Position numbers and translations under genes: made by a program
The notes under the pieces: generated by a model
What the model was told of the DNA's origin: nothing
The model's database searches: none
The model's input: the letters and a program-made list of their open reading frames with translations, nothing else
In this document: positions 44,762-58,800 of the stretch, piece by piece
How the letters are laid out: each line of letters begins with the position of its first letter
How positions within the stretch are numbered: the first letter of the stretch is position 1
NCBI GenBank assembly: GCA_905221605.1
Contig: CAJNDS010001746.1
Span: 60,001 to 124,000 of the forward strand
From: Symbiodinium natans
Lineage: Eukaryota; Sar; Dinophyceae; Suessiales; Symbiodiniaceae
Length of the DNA: 64,000 nucleotides
Direction: 5' to 3'

Positions 44762-47585
44762 CTAAACGCCAGATGAGAAACGGTCTCTGAGCCAATCAGA
44801 AGCAGCGCTTGCGGCCAGGATCGCCGAGTCGAGTGAGTCGACCATCATGCTCCCAGCGCGATGGCCCAAACGCTCGCCCAAACAGTGCAAACGGCACTGT
44901 ATTTGGCACAGGTGCCACTCTGGGATCGTCAATTTCCAACGTCTGATGCACTCCTCTGCTTCCATCCGCAGCTCGTGCCTCTTGCCCTTCTTCTTGTTGC
45001 GTCGGGAAGTGCCCAGACTTTCGAGCATCTTCTCAAGGACAATCTGCAGGCGTGGCGACAGATGTGGAAACGGCTCTATGGAAGAAAGGATTCGACACGC
45101 AAACGTGCGGTCGGCAGTGCTCACCAAATCCCATTGAAGCCAGTTCAGCAGAGTCATTGCATAGAAGCCTCTGACGTACCAGTTCGGTATGCAGTCCAGA
45201 CACGCTTCCATTAGAGCCAGGCACAGCTGCCACAGGTTGCCGTCCTCTCGCGCATGTCCGGAGAGCCAGTGAACCACCTCAGAATGGCTCGTGAAATCAA
45301 GCCGTGTATGTTACCAGCCATCTTCAGCCACAAGATTGTCTACAGAATCGCCTACAACGTATGCCCTGTGGATCTGAAGCCAAGGAGCATGGTGAATCGA
45401 TTCCGGGCTGGCCACCCACCAGCTCGCAAGCGCACGGCGGCGAAACAGGCACTGGAGTCCTGTGAGGGCCCAGGGAAAAGCAGGAAATCGTTTGTGGGAG
45501 ACAAGTGACCGAACATGGGAGAGGCAGATGGGAGACGAGTGGGAGATGCTGAAACGGGTGAAACAATCGAACCCTAGCAGTGCGGTGTCGGAGAGAAGTG
45601 GAAGGCAAGTGAGTACTAACCACTCTCCGTCCGGTCACAGGCACTTTCGAAAACACATACCTTCAGATTCAGAAAGTCAACTAAAGGTTTTCATTTTTGC
45701 GATCTTTGATCTCCTGAGTTGTGTTATCACACATACCCTGGCGGGGGCTTCCGCCTTCACTTACGACGAGCCTTGTGCCGCGCTGGACTCGCAGGACCCT
45801 GACGCTGAGCTCTTTGAGCTCCAGCCAGCTAGCAGGGCCTCCGGCCTGCAACAGTCCACGCTTACTGGCATAAACATCGATCTTTGGCGGCTTGTGGGCC
45901 TTTCCGACTTGGTCACGTAGACCAGGTGACCAACCAGAGCCTGCCAAGAGAAGCTCAGATTGCCACACCTTGCTGTCTTTGCTGCAAAGCCTCCGGCCTT
46001 TGTCTGTGAAGGTAGTCGACACACAGCACGGAACTGCACGAAGTCGCGAACCTTGGACGCATCAAGCATATATGAATCCCGGCTTCCCTATTTGGAAGAT
46101 GCTGATGTCGGTTCGAAGGTCTGCACGGTGAGATACGGAACCACCACATTTGAGACGATCGGCCTCCGGATCACTGCAGTTGCAGAACGTGCGATCGCGC
46201 ATCTCCAACGCAACTAGGAAGCCATGGGATCTTCTTTGCGACCACCATAGTTTCGACGTTCTTGTCAGCCTGGGGAGAACTGGTACCCAGTGCCGTGCAG
46301 TTGTCTCTGCAATTGCTCGAAGCTACAGCTTCCGGAATTGTCCAACTGCTCCAGCTTAATTTTTTTTACAGTCCAAGCTGGTCCCTGTTCACCCTCCGTC
46401 TCTACTCACCCTGGAGAGACAACACGTCAATTCTTCCGGACAGGGCTACGCAGAACCCAGGTCCTTGTGGCTGTCTGCTTCCAATGCTGTTGTTGCATAC
46501 GATTGCAGTATTGCAGTTGCAGTATGACCCTATGACCCTGCCCATGACCCCCGGCTTGTGCAAGGGCAGCATGTTGTAAGGAAGTCCATGTGAAGACAAT
46601 TCGTCGAGGCCCTTACATCTGCCGGGACATCCGAGCCACCCTGCAAGGCAAAACGCCGTCCAACACATGGGCCGCCCGCATGCGTCAACACATGCGCCCT
46701 TGGAGCTCTACACGGCGGCCACCAGCACCCGCGCGGCTGTGTGAGTGCGTTACTGTAGCTGCAGCCGCTAGGGGGCCGGTTGCCTTGGGTTCCGCTGCGC
46801 CAGGATTCTGCTGAATGACCTCGAGCTGGTCCTGGCACGACTGTACCGCGTTGAAGATGAACGCGGCTCGCGTTGACTCCAAGCTTCAGGGAGGGCTGCC
46901 CCACCTCGTCGGTGCAGACACCTTTTGCCTTGCAGTCCGACAGTCTTGGCATTCTCAACTCAGCTCCAGAAAAGGACAAGGACATATTTCTGATATCTGC
47001 GAAACGCAAGGCCTGTGTATGTTTTGCTGGAACGATATGGGAGTTGGCCGTTGAGGGTTCAGGGCCGAGGATCACACTGTAGCCTTCAGGGCGTGATACA
47101 TCCTGCGAAAAGCCCTATGAGCCTGTCTTTCGTAACTTTAGTGTAGCAGCTTGCGAAACGATACAGCTGCCCAATAGATAGACTGCGGCGTCATACTGCA
47201 ACAAGATGGCTTCTCGGACGAATAATGACTTCAGACTCGTCTCACTAAAGCAGGAAAATTAGAGCCCCACGCCCCACGCGCCTGGCAATTGCAGTTCAGT
47301 CCGTCGATCTTCAGCATCAGACTCTCGAGGGGAACCGATGCTGAAAGGACCGACAAGGGCCTGAACCAAAAGGACCTGGCAAGTGGCAAAGTTTGACTTC
47401 GACATCTGCTAGGCCAGGACGGGCGGCGGAGGGGTGGCTGAGTGGTACACCGACTCCGGCTGCATGAAATCGCACGAAGCATGCCGGGGTCACGCGCTGC
47501 CCTCCTCCACCGCCAGGTCCTCTTGGACATCCTGTGTAAGGAGCAGAACCACACAACACACCCCGACAAGCCTGAAACCTGACAT
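44762..47585 (-). CDS. Unknown secreted-protein gene, array copy 1 (multi-exon, approximate)
   Basis: ATG at 47585 opens a signal peptide (MSGFRLVGVCCVVLLLTQ) that runs into a GC donor (GAGGAGG|GCAGCG). Downstream minus-strand segments look coding: one at 46685-46882 (FIFNAVQSCQ, LEVIQQNPGAAEPKATGPL), one at about 45760-46020 (PPKIDVYASKRGLLQAGG), and a long 3' segment at 44762-45290 (VRGFYAMTLLNWLQWDLVS, Lys/Arg block NKKKGKRHELR, then EWHLCQIQCRLHCLGERLG) ending in a stop. I do not recognise any domain. Intermediate exon edges are unresolved. In the 3' segment copy 1 differs from the others by Glu for Gly and Gly for Asp. Confidence 0.45.
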
Positions 47586-49006
47586 GAGTTTGCCCTGAAT
47601 CCAACCTGACGCCGAACCTATTCCTGGCCAGTCAATTCGGCTGCTGATGATCTGAAAGTAGCAACCTATAGCATGCTATGTAATCCTGAAGCGGCGTCAT
47701 GCTAAGATCATACACACGTACTCCGGCCCATATTAGGCAAGAGACCGAACATGAGTGGCAAAGAGCACGCTCGTACAGATGCCGTCTTGTAAGGGCCCAA
47801 CACGTCCCGGGCAAACTTCCTGGCAAATCCGCCCGGCCTGGCGCAAGGAGGCGCTGGATCCTGCCTCAAACTGGAGGTTTGCCGAACTGCGGGCCCCCTT
47901 GCTGTTTGTAGACTGATTTCAAAAAAATAGTCAACTTGGTCTTTGTGGCAACAGCTGTGACTGGGTTCTGCCCGTGCCTCTGGCCCAGGCGTGCACTCCG
48001 TGCACCAGGGGTCCTGTGCGCCGAAGGTCCAATACTCTGCCCAACGACATGACATCACCATGACAGCTGCCAGGTACCTGTTCCACCGGAAGCGCGGACA
48101 ACACATGCATTATGCCAAACAAATACCGCTATACATCTTCCAAGCAAGCTGGAGTTCGACGTAAACGCATCACACACACACACATACACGCTGCCCAATT
48201 TCAACAGCGAATTGCAAAACAGTCCTGGAAGCTGTCTCTGGATGCGTCCGGAGCAATAACCTGGTCGCGGGTCGAGCAGGGACAGCGTCGGCGCATGTCT
48301 GTGGCTGAGTTGGCCACTACCTCCAGCTCATCCAAACAACCTGGGACAGGCGATTCACATCTTCTCTATGTCAAGCGATCTAGGGATCCAGGTCATGTCG
48401 CCTTCTGGTTGCAGCTGATGGCACAGCCCTCAGCGCAAGGAAGTCAGGACGGCAGCGCGACAGCTGCAAGACCCAGGTATATCCAGGTGACAGTCTACAC
48501 GATGCAAACGTAAGCAAGCTGAGAGCGAGTCAGCTGAAGCCGCCGCTCCACCACATGACGGCTCGAAGATACTAGCTTTACTAGCTCATGTGTATCTCTG
48601 CGTGCCATATGTGAAACCAAGAAAAACGGTAAAAAAAACGGCGCGTGCGCCAAGACTCGGCTATCATTGCTGCTCAAACTTGTAGATGCCGAGATGCCTC
48701 CTTGCAGAAGGAACTGCCGGGTTGATCTTGCTTCGCGGTGAGACCCGCGATGTTGCAATGAAGGGCATTGTGTCAGACCGACTCAACCCCATCGGTGATA
48801 ACGGTGTAGCCTTCAAACCGAATGACAGATGTACTTGTGTTGCGGACTTGGGATGTCCCAAATCAGATTCCGAGTGACTTGAGAGTTAGAGTCAACGTCT
48901 TGGCTTAGCTTCACCGCTTCCAGGCCATTTGGGCCGAGATGCTTGAGCCAGTTCCAAGCACATCCCACGTGCAAACGGATAGCAAGTCATGGGTTTGGGA
49001 GAATCT

Positions 49007-50775
49007 CTCGCAGCGCGAGGGACAAAAAACAAGTAGCACGTGAACACTCATCAAGCCGAGGATCCTTTCACGCGCTGGGGGGGGGGGGAGGGGCCGGCTA
49101 GGCAAAGTTATCAGGCAGAGCGGAAGGGCGGACACAATTGGGGAGCACGGAGCCAAAGCCACTCAGGGAAGAACATCAGAGGCTTTCCGGGGAACTGGCC
49201 GAGACTTGTTAACTGTCACACAATATGAACATACAACTCGACACCATAATGCATCATGCAACCACCCATTGTAGGTACGGGCCTCTTGGCCCACTGGCAC
49301 AGAGAGGTATCCGTGAGATTCGGTAGCCGAGACGCTTCCCTGCCTCAAGTGAGTTCAGGAATTGAAATCTACGTAGGCGCCCCCTTGCTGTTTCCGGCTC
49401 CACTCTTGGGAACGACAAGCGAAGGAGAGAAGGCTCATGAACTCACTCATCCCCTTGAAATTCATGAACGTTGCATGGAATGCACGAGAAGAACAAACCG
49501 GCGATGCCATGACTTAGCGAGATTCCGAGTCTGAAGTTTGCAGCTGCGTCTACGTAGAACTTAGAAGAAAGGCAGCGAGCAAATCTGCGCCAAAATTCGC
49601 TCAAGATATCCCCGTTCACGATGCATGCTTTAGCATGGTGAAGCCGGGACCCCCGAAACAAGCCATGCAATTTCCAAGGGACTGAAAGATCCCCTGCCAC
49701 CAGCAACAGCTCTGAACTCCAACGTCTGCAAGGCAACGAACTTAGGACCACGATTGGCGCGCGAGCAGCCCACGAAAACTCTGCACGCTGTGTGTTGATG
49801 CTCCACGACTCATTCTGCCGTCACCCCTGGGGCGCGCCGGGATTGCCCGACGGTATCGCTTACGCGGAAGCCGGCTACTCAGATTCTTCCGGTTCCTTCA
49901 CGCAGACAATTCCGTAAGCACGAAGGCGCTTCCAACAGGATTTGCCGTGTCCTGAGCTTGCGGACGAAGCAGGCGAGGAATCACCTTCCTGCAGCAACAG
50001 GATGACCCCCCCACAAAAACCCTGCAGCGAAATGGGCTGAACGTCCGCGGAACGTGGGCCAAGCCGACCAAGGACACAACGAAGCGGGGCATGCCACTAG
50101 GAAGCCCCGCCACATGCCCGCACACAAAGCATGCGACCTGTCAGCCAATGCGACGCTCGTGCGCCGAAACCATAACACAAACATGCAGCATGACTACCAA
50201 GACTCGCGCCAAGCGCGCGCGCAAGTTCCCAACCTGTCGTGCGCACGACGAATGCATGCGCGGGTTCCTACCAGACAAAACCCGGCACTTTTGCTGGGGG
50301 TCGCGCAAGAGCGACAAGCATTGGCCACACGCATGGCCACACGCAAAGAATGCAACCGATCGCCAGGACCAACGCGGTATAGAACTCCGGCGGTTGTCCC
50401 AGCAGCCTAGCAACATATTGCAACACCTTGCCAAAAATCTTGCAACATCTTGCGACGAATACAGTGCAGACCAGCCACAACACCAAGCCAACATACCCCC
50501 GACCAACCCCGCCTTGAACACAACATCGGGATCAACACCAGGAAAGTGCAAAGGATGAACAAAGAATCAGCGCACCGATCGTCGCGGAAGTCCACCACCT
50601 GTGGACGGAACCACAGAGTGCACCAAAACCACATGGGCCATATTCCGATTATTCCAACACACTCTGACAGAATTTCTCAGCGCTGAGCTCCTCGAGGGTC
50701 AGACCTGCGCAGCCTGCGTCACCCTGGATCATGCTGACAGTGCTACCTCGACGTGCCTGACGTGCTCGACTATGT
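49007..50775. other. Copy-1-specific segment without recognised gene
   Basis: Replaces a stretch of about 300 bp found in copies 2 and 3 (55320-55612). It contains a poly-G run near 49079. The open frames on both strands look like by-products of composition. Confidence 0.5.
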
Positions 50776-51042
50776 AGACGCACGCTGCGTGCGGAAGCTA
50801 GGCTCTGCATACGCTATGTGGCCATGTCCATGCTTCACGCTTCACTACACAAGATCGAAGCCTCACAGCGCACGCATGGAAAGATGCGTGAGAGCACAGA
50901 GTGGTACAGAATAGTACAGAGCAAGGCTGTCGCTTGTCTTGCGATATCGAGCTTCAGGCACCCAGTGTCTTTTGCGCTCCAGGGAAGGCAGCTTTCAGGC
51001 GACTCAGGGGCGGCCCAGCAGCGGTAACATGCGGTATCCCAA

Positions 51043-53948
51043 CTAAACGCCAGATGAGAAACGGTCTCTGAGCCAATCAGAAGCAGCGCTTGCGGCCAGG
51101 ATCGCCGAGTCGAGTGAGTCGACCATCATGCTCCCAGCGCGATGGCCCAAACGCTCGCCCAAACAGTGCAAACGGCACTGTATTTGGCACAGGTGCCACT
51201 CTGGGATCGTCAATTTCCAACGTCTGATGCACTCCTCTGCTTCCATCCGCAGCTCGTGCCTCTTGCCCTTCTTCTTGTTGCGTCCGGAAGTGCCCAGACT
51301 TTCGAGCATCTTCCCAAGGACAATCTGCAGGCGTGGCGACAGATGTGGAAACGGCTCTATGGAAGAAAGGATTCGACACGCAAACGTGCGGTCGGCAGTG
51401 CTCACCAAATCCCATTGAAGCCAGTTCAGCAGAGTCATTGCATAGAAGCCTCTGACGTACCAGTTCGGTATGCAGTCCAGACACGCTTCCATTAGAGCCA
51501 GGCACAGCTGCCACAGGTTGTCGTCCTCTCGCGCATGTCCGGAGAGCCAGCGAACCACCTCAGAATGGCTCGTGAAATCAAGCCGTGTATATTACCAGCC
51601 ATCTTCAGCCACAAGATTGTCTACAGAATCGCCTACAACGTATGCCCTGTGGATCTGAAGCCAAGGAGCATGGTGAATCGATTCCGGGCTGGCCACCCAC
51701 CAGCTCGCAAGCGCACGGCGGCGAAACAGGCACTGGAGTCCTGTGAGGGCCCAGGGAAAAGCAGGAAATCGTTTGTGGGAGACAAGTGACCGAACATGGG
51801 AGAGGCAGATGGGAGACGAGTGGGAGATGATGAAAAGAGTAAGGGAGTCCCAGCAATGCGTGCCAGCATCCAGGCCTGTGGGAGACAAGTCGGTGAAAGA
51901 AGTGGCAAACAAGTGAGGAACAAATGAAAACAATCGAACCCTAGCAGTGCGGTGTCGGAGAGAAGTGGAAGGCAAGTGAGTACTAACCACTCTCCGTCCG
52001 GTCACAGGCACTTTCGAAAACACATACCTTCAGATTCAGAAAGTCAACTAAAGGTTTTCATTTTTGCGATCTTTGATCTCCTGAGTTGTGTTATCACACA
52101 TACCCTGGCGGGGGCTTCCGCCTTCACTTACGACGAGCCTTGTGCAGCGCTGGACTCGCAGGACCCTGACGCTGAGCTCTTTGAGCTCCAGCCAGCTAGC
52201 AGGGCCTCCGGCCTGCAACAGTCCACGCTTACTGGCATAAACATCGATCTTTGGCGGCTTGTGGGCCTTTCCGACTTGGTCACGTAGACCAGGTGACCAA
52301 CCAGAGCCTGCCAAGAGAAGCTTAGATTGCCACACCTTGCTGTCTTTGCTGCAAAGCCTCCGGCCTTTGTCTGTGAAGGTAGTCGACACACAGCACGGAA
52401 CTGCACAAAGTCGCGAACCTTGGACGCATCAAACATATATGAATCCCGGCTTCCCTATTTGGAAGATGCTGATGTCGGTTCGAAGGTCTGCACGGTGAGA
52501 TACGGAACCACCACATTTGAGACGATCGGCCTCCGGATCACTGCAGTTGCAGAACGTGCGATCGCGCATCTCCAGTGCAACTAGGAAGCCATGGGATCTT
52601 CTTTGCGACCACCATAGCTTCGACGCTCTTGTCAGCCTGGGGAGAACTGGCACCCAGTGCCGTGCAGTTGTCTCTGCATGTGCTCGAAGCTACACCTTCC
52701 GGAATTTTCCAACTGCTCCAGTGTAGTTTTTTTTACAGTCCAAGCTGGTCCCTGTTCACCCTCCGTCTCTACTCAACCTGGAAAGACGACATGTCAATTC
52801 TTCCGGACAGGGCTACGCAGAACCCAGGTCCTTGTGGCTGTCTGCTTCCAATGCTGTTGTTGCATACGATTGCAGTATTGCAGTTGCAGTATGACCCTAT
52901 GACCCTGCCCATGACCCCCGGCTTGTGCAAGGGCAGCATGTTGTAAGGAAGTCCACGTGAAGACAATTCGTCGAGGCCCTTACATCCGCCGGGACATCCG
53001 AGCCACCCTGCAAGGCAAAACGCCGTCCAACACATGGGCCGCCCACATGCGTCAACACATGCGCCCTTGGAGCTCTACCCGGCGGCCACCAGCACCCGCG
53101 TGGCTGTGTGAGTGCGTTACTGTAGCTGCAGCCGCTAGGGGGCCGGTTGCCTTGGGTTCCGCTGCGCCAGGATTCTGCTGAATGACCTCGAGCTGCTCCT
53201 GGCACGACTGTACCGCGTTGAAGATGAACGCGGCTCGCGTTGACTCCAAGCTTCAGGGAGGGCTGCCCCCACCTCGTCGGTGCAGACACCTTTTGCCTTG
53301 CAGTCCGACAGTCTTGGCATTCTCAACTCCAGAAAAGGACAAGGACATATTTCTGATATCTGCGAAACGCAAGGCCTGTGTATGTTTTGCTGGAACGATA
53401 TGGGAGTTGGCCGTTGAGGGTTCAGGGCCGAGGATCATACTGTAGCCTTCAGGGCGTGATACATCCTGCGAAATGCCCTATGAGCCTGTCTTTCGTAACT
53501 TTAGTGTAGCAGCTTGCGAAACGATACAGCTGCCCAATAGATAGACTGCGGCGTCATACTGCAACAAGATGGCTTCTCGGACGAATAATGACTTCAGACT
53601 CGTCTCACTAAAGCAGGAAAATTAGAGCCCCACGCCCCACGCGCCTGGCAATTGCAGTTCAGTCCGTCGATCTTCAGCATCAGACTCTCGAGGGGAACCG
53701 ATGCTGAAAGGACCGACAAGGGCCTGAACCAAAAGGACCTGGCAAGTGGCAAAGTTTGACTTCGACATCTGCTAGGCCAGGACGGGCGGCGGAGGGGTGG
53801 CTGAGTGGTACACCGACTCCGGCTGCATGAAATCGCACGAAGCATGCCGGGGTCACGCGCTGCCCTCCTCCACCGCCAGGTCCTCTTGGACATCCTGTGT
53901 AAGGAGCAGAACCACACAACACACCCCGACAAGCCTGAAACCTGACAT
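51043..53948 (-). CDS. Unknown secreted-protein gene, array copy 2
   Basis: Same layout as copy 1: signal peptide near 53948 and 3' open segment from 51043. The 3' segment carries two private replacements (His to Arg near its 5' end, Arg to Gly before the NKKKGKRH block). Between the 3' segment and the middle segment this copy has about 94 extra bases (near 51828-51925). Confidence 0.45.
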
Positions 53949-55882
53949 GAGTTTGCCCTGAATCCAACCTGACGCCGAACCTATTCCTGGCCAGTCAATT
54001 CGGCTGCTGATGATCTGAAAGTAGCAACCTATAGCATGCTATGTAATCCTGAAGCGGCGTCATGCTAAGATCATACACACGTACTCCGGCCCATATTAGG
54101 CAAGAGACCGAACATGAGTGGCAAAGAGCACGCTCGTACAGATGCCGTCTTGTAAGGGCCCAACACGTCCCGGGCAAACTTCCTGGCAAATCCGCCCGGC
54201 CTGGCGCAAGGAGGCGCTGGATCCTGCCTCAAACTGGAGGTTTGCCGAACTGCGGGCCCCCTTGCTGTTTGTAGACTGATTTCAAAAAAATAGTCAACTT
54301 GGTCTTTGTGGCAACAGCTGTGATTGGGTTCTGCCCGTGCCTCTGGCCCAGGCGTGCACTCCGTGCACCAGGGGTCCTGTGCGCCGAAGGTCCAATACTC
54401 TGCCCAACGACATGACATCACCATGACAGCTGCCAGGCACCTGTTCCACCGGAAGTGCGGACAACGAATGCATAACGCCAAACAAATACAGCTATACATC
54501 TTCTTCCAAGCAAGCTGGAGTTCGACGTAAACGCATCACATACACATACACGCTGCTCAATTTCAACAGCGAATTGCAAAACAGTCCTGGAAGCTGTCTC
54601 TGGATGCGTCCGGAGCAATAACCTGGTCGCGGGTCGAGCGGGGACAGCGTCGGCGCATGTCTGTGGCTGAGTTGGCCACTACCTCCAGCTCATCCAAACA
54701 ACCTGGGACAGGCGATTCGCATCTTCTCTATGTCAAGCGATCTAGGGATCCAGGTCATGTCGCCTTCTGGTTGCGGCTGATGGCACAGCCCTCAGCGCAA
54801 GGAAGTCAGGACGGCAGCGCGACAGCTGCGAGACCCAGGTATACCCAGGTGACACTCTACACGATGCAAACGTAAGCACGCTGAGAGCGAGTCAGCTGAA
54901 GCCGCCGCTCCACCACATGACGGCTCGAAGTTACTAGCTTTACTAGCTCATGTGTATCTCTGCGTGCCATATGTGAAACCCAGAAACCATCATTGCTGCT
55001 CAAACTTGGAGATGCCGAGATGCCTCCTTGCAGAAGGAACTGCCGGGTTGATCTTGCTTGGCGGTGAGACCCGTGATGTTGCAATGAAGGGCATTGTGTC
55101 AGACCGACTCAACCCCATCGGTGTTAACGGTGCAGCCTTCAAACCGAATGACAGATGTACTTGTGTTGCGGACTTGGGATGTCCCAAATCAGATTCCGAG
55201 TGGCTTGAGAGTTAGAGTCGGCGTCTTGGCTTAGCTTCACCGCTTCCAGGCCATTTGGGCCGAGATGCTTGAGCCAGTTCCAAGCACATCCCACGTGATA
55301 GCAAGTCATGGGTTTGGGAGAATCATCCGCAGATCCAGGACCATCATCCAGGCAGCCCCAAAAAACACCATTCATTCATGGCATAGGCGCGCGCTGCTTT
55401 GGGTTGGCAGGTACTAGACAGGATAAAGGGGAGCGCTGCTTTTGCAAGTGGTACGTGGCTCAGCATGTCCAACAGATAGTTATAAACGTGTGCAATCATC
55501 ATTTTTCCTTGCCGCCTAGTTAGCGGTGTTGTAGTTGGTTGTTGTGGCTAGAACACGGATTAGAGCAGCGGACAAGCAGTTTCTCCAACATCTTATCTGG
55601 GAAGCCAGGCCATGTAGACGCACGCTGCGTGCGGAAGCTAGGCTCTGCATACGCTATGTGGCCATGTCCATGCTTCACGCTTCACTACACAAGATCGAAG
55701 CCTCACAGCGCACGCATGGAAAGATGCGTGAGAGCACAGAGTAGTACAGAATAGTACAGAGCAAGGCTGTCGCTTGTCTTGCGATATCGAGCTTCAGGCA
55801 CCCAGTGTCTTTTGCGCTCCAGGGAAGGCAGCTTTCAGGCGACTCAGGGGCGGCCCAGCAGCGGTAACATGCGGTATCCCAA

Positions 55883-58800
55883 CTAAACGCCAGATGAGAA
55901 ACGGTCTCTGAGCCAATCAGAAGCAGCGCTTGCGGCCAGGATCGCCGAGTCGAGTGAGTCGACCATCATGCTCCCAGCGCGATGGCCCAAACGCTCGCCC
56001 AAACAGTGCAAACGGCACTGTATTTGGCACAGGTGCCACTCTGGGATCGTCAATTTCCAACGTCTGATGCACTCCTCTGCTTCCATCCGCAGCTCGTGCC
56101 TCTTGCCCTTCTTCTTGTTGCGTCGGGAAGTGCCCAGACTTTCGAGCATCTTCCCAAGGACAATCTGCAGGCGTGGCGACAGATGTGGAAACGGCTCTAT
56201 GGAAGAAAGGATTCGACACGCAAACGTGCGGTCGGCAGTGCTCACCAAATCCCATTGAAGCCAGTTCAGCAGAGTCATTGCATAGAAGCCTCTGACGTAC
56301 CAGTTCGGTATGCAGTCCAGACACGCTTCCATTAGAGCCAGGCACAGCTGCCACAGGTTGTCGTCCTCTCGCGCATGTCCGGAGAGCCAGTGAACCACCT
56401 CAGAATGGCTCGTGAAATCAAGCCGTGTATGTTACCAGCCATCTTCAGCCACTCGATTGTCTACAGAATCGCCTACAACGTATGCCCTGTGGATCTGAAG
56501 CCAAGGAGCATGGTGAATCGATTCCGGGCTGGCCACCCACCAGCTCGCAAGCGCACGGCGGCGAAACAGGCACTGGAGTCCTGTGAGGGCCCAGGGAAAA
56601 GCAGGAAATCGTTTGTGGGAGACAAGTGACCGAACATGGGAGAGGCAGATGGGAGACGAGTGGGAGATGCTGAAACGGGTGAAACAATCGAACCCTAGCA
56701 GTGCGGTGTCGGAGAGAAGTGGAAGGCAAGTGAGTACTAACCACTCTCCGTCCGGTCACAGGCACTTTCGAAAACACATACCTTCAGATTCAGAAAGTCA
56801 ACTAAAGGTTTTCATTTTTGCGATCTTTGATCTCCTGAGTTGTGTTATCACACATACCCTGGCGGGGGCTTCCGCCTTCACTTACGACGAGCCTTGTGCA
56901 GCGCTGGACTCGCAGGACCCTGACGCTGAGCTCTTTGAGCTCCAGCCAGCTAGCAGGGCCTCCGGCCTGCAACAGTCCACGCTTACTGGCATAAACATCG
57001 ATCTTTGGCGGCTTGTGGGCCTTTCCGACTTGGTCACGTAGACCAGGTGACCAACCAGAGCCTGCCAAGAGAAGCTCAGATTGCCACACCTTGCTGTCTT
57101 TGCTGCAAAGCCTCCGGCCTTTGTCTGTGAAGGTAGCCGACACACAGCACGGAACTGCACAAAGTCGCGAACCTTGGACGCGTCAAACATATATGAATCC
57201 CGGCTTCCCAATTGGAAGATGCTGATGCCGGTTCGAAGGTCTGCACGGTGAGATGCGGAACCACCACATTTGAGACGATCGGCCTCCGGATCACTGAAGT
57301 TGCAGAACGTGCGATCGCGCATCTCCAACGCAACTAGGAAGCCATGGGATCTTCTTTGCGACCACCATAGTTTCGACGTTCTTGTCAGCCTGGGGAGAAC
57401 TGGTACCCAGTGCCGTGCAGTTGTCTCTGCAATTGCTCGAAGCTACCCCTGCGCGTCAACCGCCTTGTTTACTAGGGCGGTTGCAATTCTTGTCGCAACC
57501 GCCTCGTTTTACCAGCCGGAGCCAGAGGGTGCTTGGTTTGGGGGAGAATGGAACTGAGTTTAGAAGCTTTTTTGACCGGGTTTCGCCGTGTTTTACTGTG
57601 TTTGCCCGGGCGCGAAGTACCGTGACTCTGGCGTGACCCTGGCGTGATCCTGGCGTGACTCTTCTCTTATTTTAAAGAGGAAAGGGCTCGAACCGCCCCA
57701 TTTTGCCCGTGACTCTGGCGTGACTGCTGCGTGACTCTGGCATATTCTAGAAGCTAGCACCTGGGAACTGCTTCAAACACCATCAAAATTTGCAGATTTC
57801 GCGCCGTGGAAACTACGTCTCCACATCGTCCCTGTGTCGCAACCGCCCGGTTTACCATGAAGGTTGTGAACCGCCTCGTTTTCTGCGACTGTTGGACTTG
57901 CTGGGTACAGCTTCCGGAATTGTCCAACTGCTCCAGTGTAATTTTTTTTACAGTCCAAGCTGGTCCCTGTTCACCCTCCGTCTCTACTCACCCTGGAGAG
58001 ACAACACGTCAATTCTTCCGGACAGGGCTACGCAGAACCCAGGTCCTTGTGGCTGTCTGCTTCCAATGCTGTTGTTGCATACGATTGCAGCATTGCAGTT
58101 GCAGTATGACCCTATGACCCTGCCCATGACCCCCGGCTTGTGCAAGGGCAGCATGTTGTAAGGAAGTCCATGTGAAGACAATTCGTCGAGGCCCTTACAT
58201 CCGCCGGGACATCCGAGCCACCCTGCAAGGCAAAACGCCGTCCAACACATGGGCCGCCCGCATGCGTCAACACATGCGCCCTTGGAGCTCTACCCGGCGG
58301 CCACCAGCACCCGCGCGGCTGTGTGAGTGCGTTACTGTAGCTGCAGCCGCTAGGGGGCCGGTTGCCTTGGGTTCCGCTGCGCCAGGATTCTGCTGAATGA
58401 CCTCGAGCTGCTCCTGGCACGACTGTACCGCGTTGAAGATGAACGCGGCTCGCGTTGACTCCAAGCTTCAGGGAGGGCTGCCCCCACCTCGTCGGTGCAG
58501 ACACCTTTTGCCTTGCAGTCCGACAGTCTTGGCATTCTCAACTCCAGAAAAGGAAAGGACATATTGATGATATCTGCGAAACGCAAGGCCTGTGTATGTT
58601 TTGCTGGAACGATATGGGAGTTGGCCGTTGAGGGTTCAAGGCCGAGGATCATACTGTAGCCTTCAGGGCGTGATACATCCTGCAAAATGCCCTATGAGCC
58701 TGTCTTTCGTAACTTTAGTGTAGCAGCTTGCGAAACGATACAGCTGCCCAATAGATAGACTGCGGCGTCATACTGCAACAAGATGGCTTCTCGGACGAAT

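Noticed and set aside
44847-45214. Plus-strand open frames opposite the conserved 3' segment of the array gene (also in copies 2-4)
   Set aside because: Shadow frames; protein-like composition is better on the minus strand.
47430-47510. tRNA-like start with an A-box match (GTGGCTGAGTGG)
   Set aside because: No B-box, no cloverleaf, and the place lies between two coding-like segments of the array gene.
48949-48960. Possible spliced-leader relict (TGGCTCAAG on the minus strand)
   Set aside because: Only nine bases match the dinoflagellate leader end; expected by chance in 64 kb. Similar weak hits at 9520 and 16731.
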